64,000 bases of DNA from Chitinophaga sp. sic0106 (GTDB taxonomy: Bacteria > Bacteroidota > Bacteroidia > Chitinophagales > Chitinophagaceae). How positions within the stretch are numbered: the stretch's first letter is position 1; every line of letters starts with the position of its first letter. Location of the stretch: NCBI RefSeq assembly GCF_019219075.1, contig NZ_JAHUWJ010000019.1, positions 1-64,000 on the forward strand, in the 5' to 3' direction. Below the pieces are notes generated by a model. It was not told the DNA's origin, made no database searches, and was given only the letters and a program-made list of their open reading frames with translations. Both the position numbers and the translations under genes were made by a program. Shown here piece after piece: positions 45,806-56,181 of the stretch.

Positions 45806-48800
45806 ATGAAGAATTTTCTCCTGTTCTTCGTCATCTTTCTGATGGCGGATAATGTGCTTTTTGCCCAGCAAAAGAAGATTACAGGGACTGTGAAGGACAA
45901 GGCAGACAAAACCGCGCTGCCTGGTGTGAACATCCGTGTAAAAGGAACAACAAGAGGTGCCCATACCGACGCCAACGGTATGTTTACCATCATGGCTGAC
46001 GGCAACGAAACCATCATTTTCTCCTCCATCGGCATGATGCCAAAAGAAATTAAAGTAGATGGACAAACTGTAATCAATGTAGAACTCACCGCTGATGTTA
46101 AACAGCTGGATAACGTGGTGGTAACCGCATTGAACATCAAACGCGATGAAAAATCCCTGGGCTACGCCACCACAGTAGTAAAAGGGGAACAACTTACACA
46201 AGCCCTCTCCGGTAACTGGACAGATGCCCTCTCCGGTAAGGTAGCAGGCTTAAACCTGATCCGCTCCAACAGCGGCCCTGCGGGTTCCAACAAAATTATT
46301 CTCCGCGGTGAAAACAACCTGACGGACAACAACGAAGCACTGATCGTAGTAGACGGTGTGGTAATCAACAACGGTAGCGCCAGAAGAACAGCGGTAGGTG
46401 GTGAGTCCGCCTACGGTACCAATAACGATAACATGCCTGCCGATTACGGTAGCGGATTGAATGATATCAACCCGGAAGATATTGAGTCCATCAACGTACT
46501 GAAAGGCCCGGGCGCTGCGGCACTCTACGGCCAGCGTGGTGCAAACGGTGCTATCATCATCACCACCAAATCCGGTAGCAGCAAGAAAAAAGGCTGGGGA
46601 GTAACCCTGAACTCCAACGCCAACATGGAAAAAGTAAACCGCTTCCCTGACCTGCAATATGAATTTGGTCAAGGACTCGATGGCGCCGACTACTATTCTT
46701 ACGGCACCTCCACCGACGGCGCCAGCACCAGCGGCACCAGCTCCGCTTACGGACCTAAATTCGAAGGCCAGCAATTCTATCAATACGATCCGGTAACCCA
46801 GAAAGTAGGCACCACCAAAACGCCCTGGGTAGCATATGATAATATTAACGACTTCTGGGAAACCGCCAGAACACTTACCAACAGCGTAACACTCGATGGC
46901 GGTACCGACAAAACATCTGCACGTTTCTCTTTCACCAACGTGAATAACACCTGGATAGTTCCTAACACCGGTTATAAACGTAACTCCCTGGCCATGTCCG
47001 TTAACTCAAAAATTAACGATAAACTCCAGGTATCTGCGAAAGTGAACTATAATAATAAATGGAGCGATAACCTGCCAGGCGCCGGCTACGGTAACCAGTC
47101 CATCATGTACTGGTACATTTTCTGGCAGCCAAGTGCAGATATCAACTGGCTCAAAGACTACTGGGGTAAAGGTAGCGAAGGTAAAACCATCAAATATCCG
47201 TTCAGTTCCTACCCTTCCAACCCTTATGCAGTGGCGTATGAGTATATCAATAAAACCAACCGCCATAACGTAACCGGTAGCTTTACCGCTAACTACGAAC
47301 TGACCAAAGAACTGAGCGTACAGGTAAGATCCGGTGTGGACCTCTCCTATGAAATGCGAGCACAGGAACGTCCTTGGGGCGCCGGTGCTAAATATCAGCG
47401 TGGTAGCTACCGCACACAGGATATCTTTTCTATGGAAGCCAGCAGCGACTTCCTCATAAAATACCAGAAGAAATTCAACAAGGACTTCAGCTTCTCCGCT
47501 ACTGCCGGCGGAAGCATGCTCAGAAACAAATATAATAAAGACGAAAACCGCGCTGACTCCCTCACGTATCCAAACGTGTACTCCATGGCGAATGCAGCAG
47601 GTCCGATCGTTACTATTCCAAGAACAGAAGAATACGGTATCAACAGCTTCTACGGCCTCATGACCGGTTCCTATAAGGACTTCCTGTTTCTGGACATTAC
47701 CGGCCGCCAGGACTGGAACAGCGTACTGGCAACGCCTAAACGTACTACCAACGCCGGTTTCTTCTACCCTTCTGCCAACATGAGCTTTGTGGTATCTGAA
47801 ATTGCTAAGCTGCCTGATTACATCAGCTTCGCCAAAGTAAGACTTTCCGCTTCCAGCGTAGGTAGCGGTACTACTACTCCCTACAGAACCGAATACTACT
47901 ACGAATCAGCTGGTAGCCTTTACAGTGGCGGACTGACCGTTCCTAATGTACTGGCTAACCCGGAACTACGCCCGCTGCGTACCACTACTTATGAAGTAGG
48001 TGCCAACGTGCAGTTCTTTAATAAACGTCTCGGTTTTGATATCGCCCTGTACAGAGGAAACACCAAAGACCAGATCCTGCAGCCATTTGTAGATCCTTCT
48101 TCCGGTTATAACTATGCCATCATCAACGCTGGTGTGGTACAGAATAAAGGTATTGAGATCGCCCTGAACACTACGCCTGTTCAAACAAAAAGCGGTTTCA
48201 AATGGAGCTCCAATGTGGTATTCTCCAGCAATAAAAACCTGATTAAATCCCTGCCAGACAGCTCACTCGTACTGCAAACCGGACCAGTAGGCGGCGGACA
48301 GATTGTAGCTACAGTAGGTGGCAGCATGGGTGACCTGTACGGTCGCGGTTACCAACGCAGCCCTGACGGTCAGATCATCTATGACGGCTCCACCGGCGTA
48401 GCACTGCTCACAGAGAACATTATCTATCTCGGTAATACCATCCCTAAATTCAAAGCCGGCTGGACCAACACCTTCAATTACAAACAGTTTATGCTCAGCG
48501 CTCTGTTTGATGGTCAGTTTGGCGCAGTAGGTCACTCCCTGACGCACTATAAACTGGCAGAACAGGGTAAAACCACCAACACCCTCCCCGGCCGTTACAG
48601 TGGTATCACCGGTAATGGAGTAGTAAGAAATGAAGATGGTACGTTCCGCAAAAACGACGTGGTTGCCTACGATATCGATGAATACTACCGTTCCCACTAC
48701 GGGCAGGATAATGCTGAAGGTAGTGTGTTCAGCACCGATTTCATCAAATTCCGTGAGTGCCGACTGGATTATACCCTGAAGCCAACCACTGCCAAGAGAA

Positions 48801-48979
48801 TCGGCTTACAACGTTTAACCGTGGGCGTGTATGGCCGCGACCTGTTCATCTGGTCACCATGGCCAATTTTCGATCCTGAATTTGGTACCCTCAGCGGTAC
48901 AGACATCGTAAGAGGATTTGAAATCGGTCAGTTCCCATCTACCCGCTCCTTTGGTTTTAACGTAATTATTGGTCTTTAA
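45806..48979 (+). CDS. SusC/RagA family TonB-dependent receptor
   Basis: This 1057-residue outer-membrane protein has a signal peptide (about 1-20), a carboxypeptidase-regulatory-like domain (about 24-105, with ALPGVNIRVKGTT), a plug with LKGPGAAALYGQRGANGAI, and a beta-barrel. There is no STN domain. The codon use is strongly biased towards C-ending codons, unlike the second pair, which points to high expression. It is followed at 11 bp by its SusD-like partner gene and 6 kb later by another TonB receptor. Confidence 0.95.
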   Translation: MKNFLLFFVIFLMADNVLFAQQKKITGTVKDKADKTALPGVNIRVKGTTRGAHTDANGMFTIMADGNETIIFSSIGMMPKEIKVDGQTVINVELTADVKQLDNVVVTALNIKRDEKSLGYATTVVKGEQLTQALSGNWTDALSGKVAGLNLIRSNSGPAGSNKIILRGENNLTDNNEALIVVDGVVINNGSARRTAVGGESAYGTNNDNMPADYGSGLNDINPEDIESINVLKGPGAAALYGQRGANGAIIITTKSGSSKKKGWGVTLNSNANMEKVNRFPDLQYEFGQGLDGADYYSYGTSTDGASTSGTSSAYGPKFEGQQFYQYDPVTQKVGTTKTPWVAYDNINDFWETARTLTNSVTLDGGTDKTSARFSFTNVNNTWIVPNTGYKRNSLAMSVNSKINDKLQVSAKVNYNNKWSDNLPGAGYGNQSIMYWYIFWQPSADINWLKDYWGKGSEGKTIKYPFSSYPSNPYAVAYEYINKTNRHNVTGSFTANYELTKELSVQVRSGVDLSYEMRAQERPWGAGAKYQRGSYRTQDIFSMEASSDFLIKYQKKFNKDFSFSATAGGSMLRNKYNKDENRADSLTYPNVYSMANAAGPIVTIPRTEEYGINSFYGLMTGSYKDFLFLDITGRQDWNSVLATPKRTTNAGFFYPSANMSFVVSEIAKLPDYISFAKVRLSASSVGSGTTTPYRTEYYYESAGSLYSGGLTVPNVLANPELRPLRTTTYEVGANVQFFNKRLGFDIALYRGNTKDQILQPFVDPSSGYNYAIINAGVVQNKGIEIALNTTPVQTKSGFKWSSNVVFSSNKNLIKSLPDSSLVLQTGPVGGGQIVATVGGSMGDLYGRGYQRSPDGQIIYDGSTGVALLTENIIYLGNTIPKFKAGWTNTFNYKQFMLSALFDGQFGAVGHSLTHYKLAEQGKTTNTLPGRYSGITGNGVVRNEDGTFRKNDVVAYDIDEYYRSHYGQDNAEGSVFSTDFIKFRECRLDYTLKPTTAKRIGLQRLTVGVYGRDLFIWSPWPIFDPEFGTLSGTDIVRGFEIGQFPSTRSFGFNVIIGL

Positions 48980-48990
48980 AAGCTAACAAT

Positions 48991-50517
48991 ATGAAGAAGA
49001 TAATATATGCTATAGGTGTTACGGCGTTGGCGATTACTTCCATGCTTACCTCCTGTACAAAAGATTTTGAAAAGCTTAATACAGATCCGAATGCTACCCA
49101 GAATACACTTCCGGCACAGCTGCTGGCTCCTGCCCTGGTGAATTCGGTGTCTGCCAACCTGACCAGAAACCGCAATTTCAACAATGAGTTAATGCAGGTA
49201 ACGGTAGATATGAGTGATGCAGAGGGTAAAGTGTTCCGTTACGATTACCGCAGCACCTGGTCGGACTATACCTACACCCAGTGGTACCTGCAGATCAATG
49301 ATTTTAAATTGATGTACAAAGCAGCTACAGATCCGCTGACAGTAAACAAATCATACCAGGGTATTTCCCTTATTTGTCAGTCATGGCTGTACTCCTTGCT
49401 TACAGATACTTATGGTGATGTTCCTTACTTCCATGCGATGGAAGGTAAAGACAGTGCTAATTTCCGCCCGGCTTTTGACAGGCAGAAAGATATCTACCTG
49501 GATTTATTCAAGCAGCTGGATTCTGCCAATAACCTGCTGAAAGCAAATGAGGCGATTGCAACCGGCAGTGATCCGGTGTTCAACGGGGATGTATCCAAAT
49601 GGAGAAAGTTTGGCAACTCCCTGTATCTGCGTCTGTTGCTACGCATTTCAGGTAAGTCAGAAGTGGCGGATCAGGTGATTGCTAAAATCAAGGATATAGT
49701 AGATGTGAATGCAACCAATTATCCGATCATGACGAGCAATGCAGATGCCGCTATCCTCCGCTGGACCGGTGTGGGTCCTTTGACATCCCCGCTGCTCAAC
49801 ATCAGGGAACAGGATTTCAGGACACCGGCTATTTGCAGCTTCTTTATTGATAACCTGGCAGCCTGGAATGATCCTCGTATTGATATTCCTACCTATGGCT
49901 CCGGCGGTTACAACAGATGGGGCATTATCCCTTACAGAGGGATGTTTAAAGGGGTGGAGAGTGGTTATACCCCAGGGCAGGGCGTAGTAAAACTCACCTA
50001 CTTTAATTCCTGGACAGCTACATCTACCGGCCCTAGCCTGATGAACGAACAGATGACCGGCATGATCCTCAATTATTCAGAGTTGTGCTTTACGCTGGCA
50101 GAAGCCTCTTTGAAAGGATGGCTAAAAACTCCGGCCAGTACCTATTACAGAAATGGTGTGTACAATGGTATTAACCAGTGGCTGCCTAAGTTCACGGAAG
50201 ACAGCGTGAATAATTATCTCACTGCATCAGACATGAGCTGGATCGAGGGAGAATCACAGGACCAGAAAATGGAACGCATTCATTTGCAGAAATACTATGG
50301 CATGTTCCTGACCGATTTTCAGCAATGGTTTGAATATCGCCGCACCGGGCATCCTAAGCTGCCTAAAGGGCAAGGTTTGAGAAACGGAGGTGTAATGCCT
50401 GCCCGCATGACATACCCCATATTTATACAATCCACAAACACTGGCAATTACAGGGATGTTATTGCTGCTCAGGGTCCTGATCAGATTTCTACCCAGGTGT
50501 GGTGGCAAAAGCCTTAA
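48991..50517 (+). CDS. SusD-like (SusD-like_2 type) outer-membrane lipoprotein
   Basis: This 508-residue lipoprotein has lipobox LTSC (about Cys22) and the typical NTDPNATQNTLPAQLLAPAL start of the SusD-like_2 family. KWRKFGNSLYLRLLLRISGK and QKYYGMFLTDFQQWFEYRRTG are characteristic. It is the ligand-binding partner of the SusC encoded just upstream. The operon continues with a DUF5689 gene 38 bp later. Confidence 0.92.
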   Translation: MKKIIYAIGVTALAITSMLTSCTKDFEKLNTDPNATQNTLPAQLLAPALVNSVSANLTRNRNFNNELMQVTVDMSDAEGKVFRYDYRSTWSDYTYTQWYLQINDFKLMYKAATDPLTVNKSYQGISLICQSWLYSLLTDTYGDVPYFHAMEGKDSANFRPAFDRQKDIYLDLFKQLDSANNLLKANEAIATGSDPVFNGDVSKWRKFGNSLYLRLLLRISGKSEVADQVIAKIKDIVDVNATNYPIMTSNADAAILRWTGVGPLTSPLLNIREQDFRTPAICSFFIDNLAAWNDPRIDIPTYGSGGYNRWGIIPYRGMFKGVESGYTPGQGVVKLTYFNSWTATSTGPSLMNEQMTGMILNYSELCFTLAEASLKGWLKTPASTYYRNGVYNGINQWLPKFTEDSVNNYLTASDMSWIEGESQDQKMERIHLQKYYGMFLTDFQQWFEYRRTGHPKLPKGQGLRNGGVMPARMTYPIFIQSTNTGNYRDVIAAQGPDQISTQVWWQKP

Positions 50518-50555
50518 GCCTCTTTAAATTTTTGTTTGTGCTAAAAATGTAATTA

Positions 50556-52082
50556 ATGAAGAAGTTAAGTATATATAGTTCCGTTTTACTTGCCCTGGCA
50601 ATGTCCTGGGGTTGTAATAAAGACGAAACCTATCCCGGTGGTGAAATCAACCCTTCTATCAGCATTTTCGATATCAGGGGGTTGTATAAAGGTCAGGACG
50701 TTACCCTTAGTAAAGGTAACATGGGCGGTTCAGTAAGAATTGCTGGTCTGGTTGTATCCGATCACAGAGCAGGAAATATGCCGGCAGGTGTACTGGTAGT
50801 GGAAGATGGGCGCAGGCTTGGTAAAATAAGGGGTATAACTATTCCTTTGGGAGATGATGCTGCCAGGTATATTTCAGGGGATTCTGTTCATATTAATGTA
50901 GAGGGTGCAGTAGTCACCAAGGTGGATGGTATGTTGCAGCTGAAGGGCGTTACCAATGACAAGGTTACTAAAGTAGCATCCGGCCGGCCGATTCCTATCA
51001 ACCGAGGCACTACCGCGCAGATACTGGCCAATCCGGCTAGTTTTGAAAGTACGCTGACGGTGATGATCAAGGGAGGCTTTTTTCCAATGCCGGCTGAAAA
51101 TGCTACTATTGGCGGCGATCTGTCAGTAACTGATGGTTTCGGGCATGTAACCCTGCATACTGAAAAAAGTGCAGGCTTTGCCGGTGCATCTATTCCATTG
51201 CTGGCCAACTATTATGGTGTAATTTTTAATACTCCTGTTGGGGAAGATAGTTTGACGCCACGCATGCAAATGCGTATGGAGAGTGATGTTGACGTATTGA
51301 GTAATACCGTGGTAAAAACGTCGTTGTTGATTTCCGGTTTCGCCAGTGATGTGAAAGGTGGAGATGGTAACTATGAATACATTCAGATGGTGGCAACGGA
51401 AGATATCGACTTCTCCAAAACGCCATACTGTATGGTAGTAAACAATAACGCCAACGCCTCTACGCCAACAGGGTTCCCTACCAATGGCTGGGCTACCGGT
51501 GGTATGCGTACCTACAAGATCAACATGACTTCCGGCGTGGTTAAAAAAGGTGATTACTGCTATGCTGGTGGATTGTATCAGCTGATCAACGGTTCCGGAT
51601 CTACGGCAATTCCTGCCAGTCAGTGGGTGGCTAACTATGATTATGTTGCCAAAGCCGGTCAGGACTTTGGCGTTAAAACCAGCGGCTTGATGGCCAACAG
51701 TGGAAATGCCTTTGGTATTGCCATCTTCCAGGGTACAAAGGTAACGGCTACTTCCGTGCCGATCGATGTACTGTTTGTAAGTACAGGTGGTAGTTTGTAT
51801 GATGCGGGGCCGCCGGAATATGGTTACGCCATTGCCAATACGGATTTCTACGATATCAATGATCCTATTTTCCGCACACCGCAGCAGTACTACCGGAAAG
51901 GGTTGAATACGCTGGCGCTGGTATATAATACCGCCGATGTGGGTTATTTCTATAAACTTGGTGGTGAGTACAGTACAGATCTGGGCCGCTGGCTTACTGC
52001 CCGTAGTCAGAACAACTTTACCATGACTAAAACAACAACGGCTGCTGAGTTGCAGGATTCTCTGGCGACCAAGCTGAAGTAA
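50556..52082 (+). CDS. DUF5689 domain lipoprotein
   Basis: This 508-residue lipoprotein (lipobox near SWGC, Cys21) has an N-terminal DUF5689 domain (about 35-240), with SIFDIRGLYKGQDVTLSKG and the surrounding beta-rich pattern of the family. A C-terminal beta-rich domain of about 250 residues contains GFASDVKGGDGNYEYIQMVA, which resembles lamin-tail-like or surface-binding modules. Genes of this type often follow SusCD pairs, and this one is 38 bp after the SusD-like gene in the same operon. A surface glycan- or peptide-binding role is probable. A terminator follows directly. Confidence 0.85.
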   Translation: MKKLSIYSSVLLALAMSWGCNKDETYPGGEINPSISIFDIRGLYKGQDVTLSKGNMGGSVRIAGLVVSDHRAGNMPAGVLVVEDGRRLGKIRGITIPLGDDAARYISGDSVHINVEGAVVTKVDGMLQLKGVTNDKVTKVASGRPIPINRGTTAQILANPASFESTLTVMIKGGFFPMPAENATIGGDLSVTDGFGHVTLHTEKSAGFAGASIPLLANYYGVIFNTPVGEDSLTPRMQMRMESDVDVLSNTVVKTSLLISGFASDVKGGDGNYEYIQMVATEDIDFSKTPYCMVVNNNANASTPTGFPTNGWATGGMRTYKINMTSGVVKKGDYCYAGGLYQLINGSGSTAIPASQWVANYDYVAKAGQDFGVKTSGLMANSGNAFGIAIFQGTKVTATSVPIDVLFVSTGGSLYDAGPPEYGYAIANTDFYDINDPIFRTPQQYYRKGLNTLALVYNTADVGYFYKLGGEYSTDLGRWLTARSQNNFTMTKTTTAAELQDSLATKLK

Positions 52083-52103
52083 TAGCAATAAATTTCATGA
52101 GAG

Positions 52104-52137
52104 ATCCCGGCAGCGCAGGTTGCCGGGATTTTTTTTG
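52104..52137 (+). terminator. Terminator of the third SusCD operon
   Basis: ATCCCGGCA and TGCCGGGAT pair around an 8-nt loop and are followed by a run of eight T. Confidence 0.85.
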
Positions 52138-52142
52138 GTGAG

Positions 52143-52440
52143 ATATAACTGTTACGTACCTACGACACTGAAAGCATTACCATCTCCATAAATACAAATG
52201 GTACCAAATAACAGTTGCGTACCTACGAAACTGATAGCATTTCCATCTCCATAAATACAAATGGTACCAAATAACAGTCACGTACCCACGAAACCGGCAG
52301 CATTTCCATCTCCATAAATACAAATGCCATCAAATAACAGTCACGTACCCACGAAACCGGTGGCATTTCCATCTCCATAAATATAACTGCTGCCAAATAA
52401 CAGTCACGCACCCACGAAACCGACGGCATTTCCATCTCTC
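52143..52440. repeat. 63-bp tandem repeat, about 4.7 copies
   Basis: Units of 63 bp begin at about 52143, 52206, 52269, 52332 and 52395 and contain blocks such as ACAGTCACGTACCCACG and CATTTCCATCTCCATAAATA. The copies differ by a few bases each. Because the unit is 21 codons, the minus strand is open for 70 codons with a repeated SWVRDCYL segment, but no expression signal is seen. The array fills the gap between two transcription units. Confidence 0.9.
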
Positions 52441-52647
52441 CAAAAAAATATTAAAATTATTTTTCCTATTTTAATACTGATCATCACTTATTTACCCATT
52501 ATATATTTTAATTACTCTACTAATTCTATAGGATATATAATTTTTAGATTGTACTTTTATCCCGGTTAGTAATTCTGTGTGCAAGCATCCGTGACCCTGA
52601 ACAACGATAGCAATCAAGATCAACGCATAACCTATAATAAGAAATCC

Positions 52648-55191
52648 ATGACCAAGTTTTTACAGCTATTCATCCCTGTGCTGCTATTGGCGCACCTCGC
52701 CACGGCACAACAGGTGCTGAAAGGACGAATTAAAAACAGCGAAGGCGAACCCTTGCCGGGAGCCACCATTGTAGTGCGAGGCACCGCCACCTACGCTATT
52801 TCCGACTCCCTAGGCCATTTCAGCATCCAGACGAAAAAAGACAGACCACAAACACTGCTGGTCAGCTTCATTGGCCACAAGCAACTGGAGGTACCGGTTT
52901 CTAAGCATACTGGCGGCGACCTGGACCTCACCCTCGCCAAAAATGACCTGCTCTCCGAAGTGGTAATCACCGCCAGAAGAAGAAAAGAAACCCTGCAGAA
53001 TGTACCTATCCCCATCAGCGTATTGAGTGGTACTCTGGCAGAAGATGCTGGTGCGTTTAATGTGAACCGCCTGAAGGAACTGATTCCTTCTGTTCAGCTA
53101 TATTCATCTAACCCTAGAAATACAGGATTGAGCATCCGCGGCCTTGGTACTACATTCGGTCTTACCAACGATGGTATTGATCCCGGTGTAGGTTTTTATG
53201 TAGATGGGGTGTACTATGCGCGCACCGCCGCTACCACTATCGATTTCCTGGATGTGGAACAGATAGAAGTACTGCGTGGACCTCAGGGAACATTATTCGG
53301 AAAAAACACCACCGCAGGTGCTTTCAACATTACCACCAAGAAACCGACCTTCGACCCGGGTGCTACTTTTGAACTGAGCTATGGCAACTATGGCTATGTG
53401 CAGGCTAAAACCAGCATCACCGGTCCGCTCAGTAAAAATTTAGCTGCACGTGTATCCTTTGTAGGTACCCAGCGCGACGGTATACTTTATAATGTAAAAA
53501 CGGATAAAAAAGTAAACGACCTCAATAACCTCGGTGGTCGCCTCCAGCTGTTATACAAACCATCTGAAAAAGTAGATGTGCTCTTTGCTGCCGATGCTAC
53601 CCGTCAGCGCCCGGATGGTTATGCACAGGTATATGCCGGCGCAGCACCTACGCTCCGCGCGGGTTACCGTCAGTACAGCGCCATCACTGCCGACCTGAAT
53701 TATAAAGTCCCCAGCACCAATCCGTTTGATCGTGTGATTGACCACGATACCCCCTGGCGCTCCAACCAGGATTTCGGTGGAGTTTCCCTTAACGTAGACA
53801 TTGCGCTGGGCAATGGCAAGCTGACTTCTACCACCGCTTATCGCTACTGGAACTGGGACCCTTCCAACGACCGCGACTTCACCGGCTTACAGGCACTGGC
53901 AAAATCACAGGCGCCGTCCAAGCATAAGCAGTGGTCGCAGGAGGTACGTTGGGCGGGCACGCTACTCCCGAGTGTATCAGCCGTATTCGGTGTATTCGCC
54001 TTTGGCCAAAAGCTGGGCCCAGACGGCGCGCATGTAGAAGAATCCGGAAAAGATACCTGGCGCTTTTCACAAAGCTCTACCAGTGCCTTGTGGAAAACTC
54101 CGGGACTGTTTGATGGCTTTGGTATCCGTTCTTATCCTAACCTGAAAACGTTTAGTGGTGCAATTTTTGGCCAGATCGACTGGAAAATCACGGAGCACCT
54201 GAGCATCCTCCCGGGACTGCGTTTCAACTATGACGATAAAGAAGTACATTTTAAGAGAGAGGTATATGGCGGCTTGCAAACAGAGGACCCGCAACTGCTG
54301 GCACTCAAAAACGGGATATATACTAATCAGTCGTTCGACTCAAAAATTGACGACACTAACTTCTCCGGACAATTAACCATTTCTTATAAAGCCAATGATC
54401 GTATAAACGCCTTCGTTACCTACTCCACCGGCTTTAAGCCTGTGGGCCTGAATTTGGGCGGGTTACCAACCGTTTCCGGCAAAATCATGACCGAGCTGGC
54501 CGTGGTAAAGCCGGAGTCGGTACGCCACTACGAAGTAGGCCTGAAAACATCACCTACCAACAATTCTACAGTAAACCTCACGGTGTATAACACTGAAATT
54601 TCTGACTATCAGACGCAGGTACAGGCGGCGGATCTTTCCGTAAACCGCGGCTACCTGGCCAATGCCGAAAAAGTACGTGTACGCGGGCTGGAGCTGGATG
54701 CGAACCTGCGGGTGAAAGAGTTTCTTTCCCTCTATGGCGGCCTTGCTTATACAGAGGGTAAATACGTGAAATTTACCAATGCGCCCCCTCCATTGGAAGA
54801 AACCGGTGGCCCTACCTTTAAGGATATTTCCGGTGGCGACCTGCCAGGCATTTCCAAATGGGCCGGTTCATTGGGAGGAGAGCTAACAACAAAAGGAAGT
54901 TTGATCAGCCTGAAAGGCAATTACTTCCTGGCGCTGGAAGGGTTCTATCGTTCCCGTTTCTCCTCCAACCCTTCACCATCCAAATACTTGCAAGTGGGGT
55001 ATTACAGTCTGCTCAATGCCCGCCTGGGCTTCCGGGCTACGAGCGGCCTTACCGTATTTGTATGGGCTCGTAATCTCCTTGACGAAAATTACTACGAGCA
55101 GTTGCTGCCTGGCGCCGGAAATGCCGGTCAATATGCGGCAGTACTGGGTGATCCAAGGACCTTTGGTGTAACCATTCGTTACTCGCTATAA
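52648..55191 (+). CDS. TonB-dependent receptor with carboxypeptidase-like domain
   Basis: From the ATG at 52648 this is an 847-residue protein; this start directly gives a signal peptide (LQLFIPVLLLAHLATAQ). A carboxypeptidase-regulatory-like domain (about 20-105) precedes a plug with RRRKETLQNVPIPISVLSG and EVLRGPQGTLFGKNTTAGAF. The barrel ends in SL after the family-typical aromatic C-terminus. The plug resembles receptors for siderophores, cobalamin or complex small molecules rather than SusC. No SusD partner is present. The neighbouring gene encodes a metallo-beta-lactamase, but a terminator separates the two. Confidence 0.92.
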   Translation: MTKFLQLFIPVLLLAHLATAQQVLKGRIKNSEGEPLPGATIVVRGTATYAISDSLGHFSIQTKKDRPQTLLVSFIGHKQLEVPVSKHTGGDLDLTLAKNDLLSEVVITARRRKETLQNVPIPISVLSGTLAEDAGAFNVNRLKELIPSVQLYSSNPRNTGLSIRGLGTTFGLTNDGIDPGVGFYVDGVYYARTAATTIDFLDVEQIEVLRGPQGTLFGKNTTAGAFNITTKKPTFDPGATFELSYGNYGYVQAKTSITGPLSKNLAARVSFVGTQRDGILYNVKTDKKVNDLNNLGGRLQLLYKPSEKVDVLFAADATRQRPDGYAQVYAGAAPTLRAGYRQYSAITADLNYKVPSTNPFDRVIDHDTPWRSNQDFGGVSLNVDIALGNGKLTSTTAYRYWNWDPSNDRDFTGLQALAKSQAPSKHKQWSQEVRWAGTLLPSVSAVFGVFAFGQKLGPDGAHVEESGKDTWRFSQSSTSALWKTPGLFDGFGIRSYPNLKTFSGAIFGQIDWKITEHLSILPGLRFNYDDKEVHFKREVYGGLQTEDPQLLALKNGIYTNQSFDSKIDDTNFSGQLTISYKANDRINAFVTYSTGFKPVGLNLGGLPTVSGKIMTELAVVKPESVRHYEVGLKTSPTNNSTVNLTVYNTEISDYQTQVQAADLSVNRGYLANAEKVRVRGLELDANLRVKEFLSLYGGLAYTEGKYVKFTNAPPPLEETGGPTFKDISGGDLPGISKWAGSLGGELTTKGSLISLKGNYFLALEGFYRSRFSSNPSPSKYLQVGYYSLLNARLGFRATSGLTVFVWARNLLDENYYEQLLPGAGNAGQYAAVLGDPRTFGVTIRYSL

Positions 55192-55212
55192 TAATTGTTT
55201 TTCTTTTGCCGG

Positions 55213-55246
55213 GGAGCAGCGGAATTTTACCGCTGCTCCTTTTTTA
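55213..55246 (+). terminator. Terminator of the TonB receptor gene
   Basis: GGAGCAGCGG and CCGCTGCTCC form a 10-bp stem with a 7-nt loop, followed by a run of seven T. Confidence 0.85.
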
Positions 55247-55323
55247 TTTTCGGGATGTGTATAATCATTAATTTGCGATATAATCTTTATTACTTCTCAA
55301 CCCAAAAACCAGATATGCATTTT

Positions 55324-56181
55324 ATGAAGAAATTAGTGCCGGCATTGCTGTGCACCAGCATGAGCCTTTACGCCCATGCGCAAAAAGTAGTAGAACCCTC
55401 CCACGTAAACGCCGACTGGACAAAAGCATACCAGCCCTTCCGCATAGTGGGCAACCTGTATTATGTAGGCACCTATGACCTGGCCAGTTACCTGATCACC
55501 ACACCATCGGGGCACATCCTGGTAAACACAGGGCTAGCCTCGTCAGCCGCTGCTATTAAGAAAAATGTGGAGTCGCTCGGCTTTAAGTTCTCCGACATCA
55601 AAATCCTGCTCACCAACCAGGCACACTACGACCACGTAGGCGCCATGGCAGCCATCCAGGAAATGACCGGTGCCAAATTCATGGTAGATGCAGCCGATGC
55701 ATCGGTAGTAAAAACCGGTGGCAAAACAGACTATGAATTGGGAGGTGAATTCAGCACCTTTAAACCCATCAAAATTTCCAGAGAGCTACATGATAAGGAT
55801 GTGATTAGTTTGGGAGATACTAAACTCGTGATGCTACACCACCCCGGCCACACAAAAGGCTCCTGCAGCTTTATCATGGATGTAAAAGATGGTAGTAAAA
55901 CGTATAAAGTAATGCTGGCTAATATCCCTACCATTATCGTCAGCAAACAGTTTTCAGCGGTGACAAAATACCCTCAAATTGCCGCTGACTATAAATACAC
56001 CCTCGACACCATGCCTAAAGTGCAGTTTGATATCTGGGTGGCCGCACATGCCAGCCAGTTTGATTTACAGTCGTTACGCAAATCGAATGAAGGATATAAC
56101 CCGGGGTTGTTTATGAACAGAGCGGGGTATGATAAAAGGATTGAGAAGATAAGGAAGGAGTGGGAGGAGAAGGTGAAATAA
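55324..56181 (+). CDS. Subclass B3-like metallo-beta-lactamase, GOB-type active site
   Basis: From the ATG at 55324 this is a 285-residue exported protein with a signal peptide (KLVPALLCTSMSLYAHAQ). The metal-binding motif reads NQAHYDHVGA, so the first His of the usual HxHxDH is Gln. This is the pattern of GOB-type B3 enzymes from Elizabethkingia. The other ligands are present: PGHTKGS, and a His in AAHASQF. B3 enzymes hydrolyse beta-lactams in the periplasm, using one or two zinc ions. Whether this one has activity cannot be read from the sequence, since related hydrolases share the fold. It is a single gene with its own terminator. Confidence 0.88.
   Translation: MKKLVPALLCTSMSLYAHAQKVVEPSHVNADWTKAYQPFRIVGNLYYVGTYDLASYLITTPSGHILVNTGLASSAAAIKKNVESLGFKFSDIKILLTNQAHYDHVGAMAAIQEMTGAKFMVDAADASVVKTGGKTDYELGGEFSTFKPIKISRELHDKDVISLGDTKLVMLHHPGHTKGSCSFIMDVKDGSKTYKVMLANIPTIIVSKQFSAVTKYPQIAADYKYTLDTMPKVQFDIWVAAHASQFDLQSLRKSNEGYNPGLFMNRAGYDKRIEKIRKEWEEKVK

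Noticed and set aside
51123..52088. 321-codon minus-strand open frame opposite the DUF5689 gene
   Set aside because: It lies fully antisense to a gene with clear lipoprotein and domain features, and its composition (Ile-, Thr-, His-rich) is that of a shadow frame.
52223..52435. 70-codon minus-strand frame in the tandem repeat
   Set aside because: It is open only because the repeat unit is a multiple of three; there is no start signal or known protein pattern.
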